NCBI GenBank assembly: GCA_026645935.1
Contig: JAPKMP010000003.1
Coordinates: 62,001 to 126,000 of the forward strand
DNA length: 64,000 bases
Direction: 5' to 3'
Origin: Candidatus Villigracilaceae bacterium
GTDB taxonomy: Bacteria > Chloroflexota > Anaerolineae > Anaerolineales > Villigracilaceae
Numbering within the stretch: the first letter of the stretch is position 1; every line of letters begins with the position of its first letter. Positions 56,617 through 64,000 of the stretch are shown here, in pieces. Both the position numbers and the translations under genes were made by a program. The notes beneath the pieces are model-generated. The model was not told the origin of the DNA. It did not search any database and saw only the letters and a program-made list of their open reading frames with translations.

Positions 56617-57120
56617 ATGAAAACGATCATCGTCGGCTTGGGCAATCCGATCCTGGGCGATGACGGGGTCGGCTGGAAGGTCGTCGAAGAATTAACCCGG
56701 CAGATGCCAACGGATTTATCTGTGGGGCTTGAATGCCTTTCGGTGGGCGGCATCGGTTTGATGGAGCATCTGATCGGATACGACCGCGCCATCATCATCG
56801 ACGCTTTCATCGCCGACAAGGAAGATCTGGGCTCGATCCTGATCCAAAAGCTCGACAACCTGCCGAACTATTCTGCCTTCCATATTTCCAGCGCGCACGA
56901 CACATCCTTGCAGAACGCGATCGAGCTCGGCAAACGCATGGGCGCGCAATTGCCCGTCGACGTGACCGTGATCGGGATCGCCATCCAACGCATCAGCGAA
57001 TTCGGCGAGAACCTATCGCCGCCGGTCGCGGAATGCGTGCCACAAGCCGCGCATATCGCATTGAATTTGTTGAAAGAAAATGTAACGAATTCACGAGAGG
57101 AAAGTCATCCGCACGGGTGA
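56617..57120 (+). CDS. Hydrogenase maturation protease (HyaD/HycI-like)
   Basis: MKTIIVGLGNPILGDDGVGWKVVEEL; GLMEHLIGYDRAIIIDA. Confidence 0.92.
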   Translation: MKTIIVGLGNPILGDDGVGWKVVEELTRQMPTDLSVGLECLSVGGIGLMEHLIGYDRAIIIDAFIADKEDLGSILIQKLDNLPNYSAFHISSAHDTSLQNAIELGKRMGAQLPVDVTVIGIAIQRISEFGENLSPPVAECVPQAAHIALNLLKENVTNSREESHPHG

Positions 57121-57169
57121 CTTTCTCATCTTGGATGTAACCCGTATTGGGATTAAGTTAAGGGTGGAT

Positions 57170-57502
57170 ATGCATGAACTTTCAGTGACACAGAGCGTCC
57201 TTGATATTGCCCTTGCGAATGCCGGTGCAAGAAAGATCAAACAGGTTAACCTCGTGATCGGGCAATTCTCATCCATCGTGGATGATTCGGTTCAATTCTA
57301 TTGGGACATGATCACGAAGGGGACGCCAGCGCAAGGTTCATTGCTCCATTTCGAGCGTATTGCCGGTGAGATGACCTGTCGGAGATGCGGGCACGTTTTT
57401 CACCCGACAGATGAGACCTTCGAATGCCCGTCCTGTTCGAGTCCGCTTGTGAAGATCAGTAAAGGTGAAGAATTTCAGGTCGAGAGCATCGATGTTGAGT
57501 GA
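57170..57502 (+). CDS. hypA: Hydrogenase nickel incorporation protein HypA
   Basis: MHELSVTQSVLDIALANAGA; CRRCGHVFHPTDETFECPSCSS zinc motif. Confidence 0.95.
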   Translation: MHELSVTQSVLDIALANAGARKIKQVNLVIGQFSSIVDDSVQFYWDMITKGTPAQGSLLHFERIAGEMTCRRCGHVFHPTDETFECPSCSSPLVKISKGEEFQVESIDVE

Positions 57503-57517
57503 TTTATCGGAGACCGA

Positions 57518-58183
57518 ATGACCACGCGTATCCCTGTTGTTGAAAATATATTATCCGCCAATGATCGCATCGCGGACCGCAACCGCGTGCTGCTCGATGA
57601 GAAAGGTGTGTACTCGATCAATATCATGGCCTCGCCCGGCGCAGGCAAGACCAGTTTCATTCTCAAGACCCTCGAAGCCTTGAAGGGACGCCTGAAGCTG
57701 GGCGTGATCGAAGGCGATCTTGCCACCTCCATCGATGCCGAGAAGGCGATGGCGGCGGGTCTTCCTGCGGTGCAGATAAACACGGGAGGCGGGTGTCATC
57801 TTGACGCGGTTATGCTGGCGGATGCCCTGCCTGCGCTTCCTCTCTCCGACCTTGACCTGGTGCTGGTCGAGAATGTGGGGAATCTCGTTTGTCCGGCAAA
57901 CTTTCAAATCGGCACGCACCTGAACGTCTTGATTGCCTCCATCCCAGAGGGAGATGACAAGCCTTATAAATATCCCGGCATGTACCGGGGCGTCCAGGTC
58001 TTGATCATCAACAAGACCGACCTCATGCCGTACGTAACGTTCAACATGAATTATTTTATAAAAGGCGTGGAAGCGCTCAACCCGGATGTGACGATCTTCC
58101 CGGTCTCCTGTAAATCGGGGGAGGGGATGGATGCATGGGCGTACTGGATTACTGAAAAGGTTCGCGCGGGAAAGCAGGGATGA
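57518..58183 (+). CDS. hypB: Hydrogenase nickel incorporation GTPase HypB
   Basis: NIMASPGAGKTSFILKTLEAL; VIEGDLATSIDAEKAMAAGLPAVQINTGGGCHLDA; VENVGNLVCPA; NKTDLMPY. Confidence 0.95.
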   Translation: MTTRIPVVENILSANDRIADRNRVLLDEKGVYSINIMASPGAGKTSFILKTLEALKGRLKLGVIEGDLATSIDAEKAMAAGLPAVQINTGGGCHLDAVMLADALPALPLSDLDLVLVENVGNLVCPANFQIGTHLNVLIASIPEGDDKPYKYPGMYRGVQVLIINKTDLMPYVTFNMNYFIKGVEALNPDVTIFPVSCKSGEGMDAWAYWITEKVRAGKQG

Positions 58184-60537
58184 TAATGAACCGCCATATC
58201 TCCGTCACCGGTATCGTGCAGGGAGTCGGTTTCCGCCCGTTCATTTACGGGCTCGCGAAACGGCTCGACTTGCACGGCTGGGTGCGGAACACATCTGGCG
58301 GCGTGGAGATCGTGGTTCAAGGGAACGAGTCGCAGGTTGAACGTTTCGTTCGCAGCCTGAAGACGGAAGCACCCCCGCTGGCTAAGATCGATTCGATCTC
58401 AATTCGATCCGGCCTCCCGGACATAAACTTTAAGACCTTCGACATTCAACCTTCAACCCGGATCGAAGGCGCATTCCAGCCAGTTTCAGCGGATATTGCC
58501 ATCTGCACGGACTGCGAACGCGAACTCTTCGACCCGAGAGACAGGCGGTATCTTTATCCGTTCATCAACTGCACGAATTGCGGTCCGCGTTTTACGATCA
58601 TCACCGACCTGCCCTATGACCGCCCCGCCACCACCATGGCGGAATTCGAAATGTGCGCTGAATGCCGCGCCGAATATACCGACCCTTCGAACCGCCGCTT
58701 CCACGCCCAGCCGGTGGCTTGTCCGCAATGCGGACCCTGCGTCCATCTCGAAGAGCCGCCGTCTCATTTTCAAGACCTGTCCACGATCGATCTGCGCCTC
58801 GCCGCAATCCTGAAAACAAGAAAATATCTACGGGAGGGAAAGATCATCGCCGTCAAAGGGATCGGCGGTTTTCATCTTGCCTGTGATGCGGAAAACAAGA
58901 TGGCGGTCGATGAATTACGGCGAAGAAAGGGCAGGGAGGGCAAACCGTTCGCATTGTTGGCGGCGGACCTTGAAATGATACGGCGCCATTGCGAAGTGAA
59001 CGAAGCGGAACGCGAATTGCTCACCGGCAGGGAAAAGCCCATCGTCCTCTTGAACAAAAGGGAAAACTCCACCCTGCCCGATGACCTTGCCCCCGGCATG
59101 GACAGGCTCGGTTTCATGCTGCCCTACACCCCGCTCCATCATTTGCTCCTCAATCGAAGCGACCCCATTCTCAATCGAGAACCCGTCCCGCCGATCCTCG
59201 TGATGACCAGCGGCAACTTCAGCGAGGAACCCATCGCCACCGATAACCAGGACGCGCTTGAACGTCTCGCGCCCCTGGCAGATGCCTTTCTTCTACACAA
59301 CAGGGATATTCACGTAAGATGCGATGATTCAGTCTTAAGAGTGGAAAGAAGAAAGAAGAAGGAAAGCGCGGCGCTTTCCTCTTTCATCTTTCTTCGTCGT
59401 TCCCGCGGGTATGCTCCGTATCCCGTTCGTCTTCCCTTCGATGCGATTCCCACCCTCGCCGTCGGCGGCGAACTCAAGAACACGTTTTGTCTTGCGCGCG
59501 ACCGAAGCGCCATCCTCAGCCACCACATCGGCGACATGGAAAACGTCGAAACCTTCCAGTCCTTCGAGCAGGGAGTCGACCATCTCAGCCGTTTGTTCCG
59601 TGTGAATCCCGAACTTATCGCCTGCGACATGCATCCCGGTTATTTCACGACAAAATACGCGCAGGAAATCGCAAACATTCCCCGCATTGCCGTCCAGCAC
59701 CATCACGCGCACATCGCTTCCTGCCTGGCGGATAACGGGTTGGAAAATAGACGATTGATTGGCCTCGCCTTCGATGGAACCGGATATGGGACCGATGGAT
59801 CCATTTGGGGAGGGGAAATCCTTCTCGCCTCCTTCGCAGACTTTGAGCGGTTCGCACACCTCGAGCCTTTGCCTCTCCCCGGCGGCGACTCTGCCATCCG
59901 CCATCCCTGGCGAATCGCGGTGGGATACACCCACGCCCTGGGAATCGACATCGATGATCTGCAATTCCTGAAAAATCTGGACATGCTGGCTGTCAACATC
60001 GTCAGACAGCAGGCGGACAGAAAACTGAACGCGCCGCTCACCTCCTCGATGGGCCGCCTCTTCGACGCCGTTGCAAGCCTGATCGGAATCCGGAATGACG
60101 TTACCTATGAAGCGCAAGCCGCAATCGAAATGGAAGTATTATCCAAGCCGTTCCTGACAACCAAACCGTATCCATATTCGGTGGATAAATCCATTCCGCT
60201 CAAAGGACTCCTTCAATCCATTGTTCATGACGTCCGCACAGGCAAACCCGCCGGGATGATTGGCGCAAGATTCCATAAAACGATTGCCGATATAACCATT
60301 GATGTTTGCAAATGTGCCCGCGTTCAAACGAGTCTCAGTGAGGTCGCTCTCTCAGGCGGCGTCTGGCAGAACGAACTCCTGCTGAACCTTGTCCGTGACG
60401 GACTTGAGCGCGAAGGCTTTACTGTTTATTTCCACAAGCAGGTCCCATGCAATGACGGCGGCTTGGCGCTGGGTCAGGCTGTGGCAGCGAATGCCATTGC
60501 GAGCCGCGAAGCGGCGAAGCAATCCCCCGTCGTATGA
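58180..60537 (+). CDS. hypF: Carbamoyltransferase HypF
   Basis: Acylphosphatase domain MNRHISVTGIVQGVGFRPFIYGLAKRLDLHGWVRNTSGGVEI; CTDCERELFD, CTNCGPRFTI; C-terminal VALSGGVWQNELL. Confidence 0.95.
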   Translation: MIMNRHISVTGIVQGVGFRPFIYGLAKRLDLHGWVRNTSGGVEIVVQGNESQVERFVRSLKTEAPPLAKIDSISIRSGLPDINFKTFDIQPSTRIEGAFQPVSADIAICTDCERELFDPRDRRYLYPFINCTNCGPRFTIITDLPYDRPATTMAEFEMCAECRAEYTDPSNRRFHAQPVACPQCGPCVHLEEPPSHFQDLSTIDLRLAAILKTRKYLREGKIIAVKGIGGFHLACDAENKMAVDELRRRKGREGKPFALLAADLEMIRRHCEVNEAERELLTGREKPIVLLNKRENSTLPDDLAPGMDRLGFMLPYTPLHHLLLNRSDPILNREPVPPILVMTSGNFSEEPIATDNQDALERLAPLADAFLLHNRDIHVRCDDSVLRVERRKKKESAALSSFIFLRRSRGYAPYPVRLPFDAIPTLAVGGELKNTFCLARDRSAILSHHIGDMENVETFQSFEQGVDHLSRLFRVNPELIACDMHPGYFTTKYAQEIANIPRIAVQHHHAHIASCLADNGLENRRLIGLAFDGTGYGTDGSIWGGEILLASFADFERFAHLEPLPLPGGDSAIRHPWRIAVGYTHALGIDIDDLQFLKNLDMLAVNIVRQQADRKLNAPLTSSMGRLFDAVASLIGIRNDVTYEAQAAIEMEVLSKPFLTTKPYPYSVDKSIPLKGLLQSIVHDVRTGKPAGMIGARFHKTIADITIDVCKCARVQTSLSEVALSGGVWQNELLLNLVRDGLEREGFTVYFHKQVPCNDGGLALGQAVAANAIASREAAKQSPVV
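59343..59396. repeat. Palindromic element embedded in hypF coding sequence
   Basis: AGAAAGAAGAAAGAAGAAGGAAAGCGC/GGCGCTTTCCTCTTTCATCTTTCTTC imperfect palindrome in frame. Confidence 0.8.
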
Positions 60538-60585
60538 AGGGGGTTGCGTTTGAGAACGCAACCTACGCAACACAAAGGATGAACC

Positions 60586-60828
60586 ATGTGTCTCGCCATT
60601 CCCGGAAAGATCACCAAAATCTATCAAAAAGATGACCTCAGCATGGCAAAGATCGACTTCGGAGGAATCGTCAAGGAAATCTGCCTTGCGTACACCCCCG
60701 AGGCAAAGGTCGGCGATTATGCGCTGATCCACGTCGGCTTTGCGATCAGTCTAATGGACGAAGAAGAAGCCCAAGAAACCTTGAAGTTGATCAAGGACGT
60801 GGCGGATTTCGAGAATGAAATTTCTTGA
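60586..60828 (+). CDS. hypC: Hydrogenase assembly chaperone HypC
   Basis: [12 protein letters not shown]...[34 protein letters not shown]. Confidence 0.95.
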   Translation: MCLAIPGKITKIYQKDDLSMAKIDFGGIVKEICLAYTPEAKVGDYALIHVGFAISLMDEEEAQETLKLIKDVADFENEIS

Positions 60829-61918
60829 CGAGTACCGCAACCCCGCAAAAGTAAAATCCCTCCTGCGCGAGATCGAATCCATCGTCACCCGGAACTGGGT
60901 CATCATGGAAATCTGCGGCGGGCAGACTCACGCCTTCCTTCATCACGGCCTCGATGAGATGCTCCCGCCGCAGGTTGAACTCGTGCATGGACCGGGCTGC
61001 CCGGTGTGTGTCACTCCTCTTGAACAGATCGATAAGGCAATCGCCATCGCTTCGCGCCCGGATGTCATCTTTACCTCATATGGCGACATGCTCCGCGTGC
61101 CCGGTTCGTCGAAGGATTTATTCTCCGTCCGTGCCAAGGGCGGTGATGTGCGCGTGGTCTATTCGCCGCTCGAAGCCGTTCAAATCGCAGAAGCAAATCC
61201 CAATAAAGAGGTTGTCTTCTTCGCCATCGGTTTCGAGACCACTGCTCCCGCCAATGCGATGGCGGTCTTGCAGGCAAAGAACAAGGGCGTAAAGAACTTT
61301 TCAGTGCTGGTGTCTCACGTCCGCGTGCCGCCTGCGATGGAGGCGATCCTCAGTTCGAAGACCAATCGCGTGCAGGGATACCTCGCGGCAGGGCATGTCT
61401 GCGCGGTAATGGGATTCCACGAATATCCGCCCATTGCGGAGAAATATCGGGTCCCGATCGTCGTAACGGGTTTCGAACCCATCGATTTGTTGAACGGTTT
61501 GTTCGCAGCGGTCAAGCAGCTCGAAGAGGGCGAAGCGTTCGCCGAGAATCAGTATCAGCGGGCTGTCCGCTTCGAGGGGAATGAATCAGCCCAAAATACG
61601 ATTCGAAGCGTGTTCCAATCCGTTGACCGAAAATGGCGCGGCATTGGGCTTATCCCACAAAGCGGCTGGGGTCTTCGGCTCGATTTCGCGGAGTTCGATG
61701 CTGAAAAAAGATTCGACGTCGAAAATCTTCTTGCGCAGGAATCTCCGTTGTGCATCGCGGGCGAGATCCTGCAAGGCATGAAGAAGCCGACGGGATGCGC
61801 CGCGTTTGGAAGGGAATGCACACCGCTAAACCCACTCGGCGCGCCGATGGTTTCCGCCGAAGGCGCATGCGCGGCGTATTACAAGTATCATCGGATTTCG
61901 GAGTCCAACGTCTCCTGA
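60815..61918 (+). CDS. hypD: Hydrogenase formation protein HypD
   Basis: [70 protein letters not shown]. Confidence 0.95.
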   Translation: MKFLDEYRNPAKVKSLLREIESIVTRNWVIMEICGGQTHAFLHHGLDEMLPPQVELVHGPGCPVCVTPLEQIDKAIAIASRPDVIFTSYGDMLRVPGSSKDLFSVRAKGGDVRVVYSPLEAVQIAEANPNKEVVFFAIGFETTAPANAMAVLQAKNKGVKNFSVLVSHVRVPPAMEAILSSKTNRVQGYLAAGHVCAVMGFHEYPPIAEKYRVPIVVTGFEPIDLLNGLFAAVKQLEEGEAFAENQYQRAVRFEGNESAQNTIRSVFQSVDRKWRGIGLIPQSGWGLRLDFAEFDAEKRFDVENLLAQESPLCIAGEILQGMKKPTGCAAFGRECTPLNPLGAPMVSAEGACAAYYKYHRISESNVS

Positions 61919-61947
61919 CGTTGGCGCGATAGGGCATCAAGGTGATT

Positions 61948-63003
61948 ATGTTTGACGATTTAGATTTCGAAGGTTACACGTGTCCGGTTCCGATTCGTCC
62001 TAACGATACAGTTGTGCTTGGTCATGGCTCCGGCGGGACCTTGAGTCACGACCTGCTCAGGCGGCTGTTTCTTCCCGAATTAGGCAAAGCCGCGCCGCGC
62101 GCATTGGATGATTCTGCTGTGGTGGTGATCGACGGCGAACGATTTGCATTGACGACTGACTCGCACGTCGTCTCTCCATTGTTCTTTCCGGGCGGCGACA
62201 TCGGACGGCTCGCAATCTGCGGAACCGTGAACGACCTCGCCATGATCGGGGCGAAACCGATCGCGTTGACCTGCGGGTTCGTGATCGAAGAAGGATTATC
62301 GTTCGAGATTTTGCAGCGCGTCGTGGCTTCGATGAAGGAAGCAGCGGACGAAGCGGGAATTTACATCGCGGCAGGAGATACAAAGGTGGTGCAAAAAGGC
62401 GGCGCGGACAAGTTGTTCATCAACACATCGGGAATCGGAAGGATCGCAGATGGAGTCGATATCTCCGGCGCGAATGCAAGGGAGGGAGATGTCATTATCC
62501 TTTCAGGGACAATTGGGGATCACGGCATTGCAGTTTTATCCGCGCGGGAGGATCTGGGTTTTGAAACGACCCTCGAAAGCGATGTTGCTCCGCTCAATCA
62601 TCTCGTGGACGCGATGCTCGACGCCGGTGAAGTTCACGTCTTGCGCGACCCCACCCGCGGCGGACTGGCGACTTCGCTTGTGGAAATCTCGGAGCAATCA
62701 AAAGCAATCATTGAGATCGTAGAGGAACGATTGCCGGTTAAGCCTGCCGTTAAAGCCGCATGCGAAATGCTGGGATTCGATCCGTTATTCATTGCCAATG
62801 AAGGGAAGTTGGCGGCGTTCGTGAAAGAGAGCGATGCAGATAAAATTTTGAACGCGATGAAGAAAACAAAATACGGAAAAGACGCCGCCGTGATCGGAAA
62901 AGTGATCGGAAGCGGAAAACCGCAAGTGAGATTGAAAACCGCCATCGGGGGGACTCGGCTTGTGGATATGCTGCCAGGGGAAATGCTGCCGAGAATTTGT
63001 TAG
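61948..63003 (+). CDS. hypE: Hydrogenase expression/formation protein HypE
   Basis: VVLGHGSGGTLSHDLLRRLF; DPTRGGLATSLVEI; C-terminal MLPRIC. Confidence 0.95.
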   Translation: MFDDLDFEGYTCPVPIRPNDTVVLGHGSGGTLSHDLLRRLFLPELGKAAPRALDDSAVVVIDGERFALTTDSHVVSPLFFPGGDIGRLAICGTVNDLAMIGAKPIALTCGFVIEEGLSFEILQRVVASMKEAADEAGIYIAAGDTKVVQKGGADKLFINTSGIGRIADGVDISGANAREGDVIILSGTIGDHGIAVLSAREDLGFETTLESDVAPLNHLVDAMLDAGEVHVLRDPTRGGLATSLVEISEQSKAIIEIVEERLPVKPAVKAACEMLGFDPLFIANEGKLAAFVKESDADKILNAMKKTKYGKDAAVIGKVIGSGKPQVRLKTAIGGTRLVDMLPGEMLPRIC

Positions 63004-63058
63004 CCATTTGCCTGATCCATTTTTTTTCTCATCGCCGATTCATGGTAAAAGTGGGGAT

Positions 63059-64000
63059 ATGATATCCATCCAACGTCGCGATCTTGTGTGGAGTTTGCCG
63101 CTGTCCCTTTTGCTCGGAGCTGGACTCTCCGCCCTCCAGCCGGGGAATTTTTTCATCGGTTGGCTGGGTTTCTCTCTCCTCCTTTTTCTTTCCCTCTTTC
63201 TTCTTTCATCCGCAACGCGCTGGGCTGGCGGTGGTCTCGATACCTTCGTACTCGACCACCGCAAAACCCTCGCATGGATGGTTGCTCTCGCTTTCATTCT
63301 CCGGTTTGCGGGCGGCGTAGGGACCTATCTCGCTTTGCCGGTTTACGGTCACGCAGGGGATGAGGAGCAAAGCGCGGGCTTCACATACACGGATGCCTAC
63401 CGCCGCGATTCTCAAGCTTGGGAACTTGCTTCATCCGACCGCCCAATTCTGGACGCCTTCAACAGCCGCTTCGCCTCGGACCAATATGGCGGTTTGCTGG
63501 CGTTCTGTGCTTTTATCTACCGTTATCTTTCTCCCGACGCGCATCGCGTTTTGTTACTTGTGCTAATGTCCGCTTTGATGGGCGCATTGGGAATCCCGTT
63601 CTTATGGAAGGCGGCGAACTTGCAATGGGGTGAAAAAGTTGCGACGGCAACAAGCTGGATCTTTGCGTTATATCCGGAAAGCATCCTGCTGGGCGGAGTT
63701 CCCATGCGGGAGCCGTATTTGCTGGCATTCAGCGCGTTTTGCCTGTGGGGATTTGTGTCATTGCGAGCGGAGCGAAGCAATCTCCCCCTTGAAACCGGGA
63801 GGCTGCTTCGGGAAGAACACCCTCGTAACGACATAATTGGAAGCAATAAAAAATCATTGGCCTGGCTTGCGCTCGGCGTTTTGGGAATGCTGCTCGTGTC
63901 GCCGTCCATTGCACTGGTCACGCTCATCATCCTCGGCGGGTGGATATACTTTTCCAGCGAGCGCGGACGATTTCCATGGTGGGTTGTGGCTTTATTGGTG
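63059..64000 (+). CDS. Multi-TM membrane protein, glycosyltransferase-39-like (truncated by window end)
   Basis: Continuous frame from ATG at 63059 to window end: MISIQRRDLVWSLPLSLLLGAGLSALQPGNFFIGWLGFSLLLFLSLFLL...GVPMREPYLLAFSAFCLWGF.... Not reported whole in the ORF track. Confidence 0.65.
   Translation, partial: MISIQRRDLVWSLPLSLLLGAGLSALQPGNFFIGWLGFSLLLFLSLFLLSSATRWAGGGLDTFVLDHRKTLAWMVALAFILRFAGGVGTYLALPVYGHAGDEEQSAGFTYTDAYRRDSQAWELASSDRPILDAFNSRFASDQYGGLLAFCAFIYRYLSPDAHRVLLLVLMSALMGALGIPFLWKAANLQWGEKVATATSWIFALYPESILLGGVPMREPYLLAFSAFCLWGFVSLRAERSNLPLETGRLLREEHPRNDIIGSNKKSLAWLALGVLGMLLVSPSIALVTLIILGGWIYFSSERGRFPWWVVALLV
63757..63832. repeat. Type A palindromic repeat in frame inside the membrane protein gene
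   Basis: GTCATTGCGAGCGGAGCGAAGCAATCTC...GGCTGCTTCGGGAAGAACACCCTCGTAACGAC, matches 31795-31878 and 34789-34865. Confidence 0.85.

Noticed and set aside
57098-57128. Hairpin GAAAGTCATCCGCACGGGTGACTTTC as terminator upstream of hypA
   Set aside because: No T-tract and genes continue co-directionally; likely a weak intercistronic structure only.
1-64000. CRISPR array, prophage, insertion sequence or integrase
   Set aside because: No regularly spaced repeats, cas genes, transposase, integrase or phage structural genes recognised in any frame.

Overview
This 64 kb window looks like chromosomal DNA from a non-model bacterium. Codon usage and gene content suggest Chloroflexota/Anaerolineae, but that is inference. 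It is densely coding and mostly metabolic. Main blocks: (1) AmmeMemoRadiSam-type radical SAM enzyme, MobA-like protein, universal stress protein and a SufS-like cysteine desulfurase. (2) An AbiEi/AbiEii type IV toxin-antitoxin pair, followed by a ~100 bp diverged copy of the desulfurase 3' end. (3) A LacI-regulated alpha-glucoside/sucrose cluster on the minus strand (ABC transporter, GH1, TreS-like, ROK fructokinase, amylosucrase). (4) A DtxR-family regulator divergent from an Fe(III) ABC transporter, then a PucC-like carrier. (5) An MrfA-like helicase with an embedded HNH domain. (6) Rrf2 regulator plus pstSCAB. (7) nfeD, lipA, a NADAR protein, a decayed alpha/beta-hydrolase and an ECF sigma operon. 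(8) phnDCE with an unusually large PhnE. (9) coaBC and neighbours. (10) A HdrCBA-MvhDGA electron-bifurcating type hydrogenase operon with a complete hyp set (HypA, B, F, C, D, E). No rRNA, tRNA, CRISPR array, transposase or prophage was recognised. The most unusual signal is a set of short dispersed palindromic repeats. Several sit in frame inside otherwise intact genes (hypF twice, mvhD C-terminus, pstC N-terminus, the MrfA-like helicase, a terminal membrane protein, possibly mobA), so repeat-derived peptides appear to be part of the proteins.
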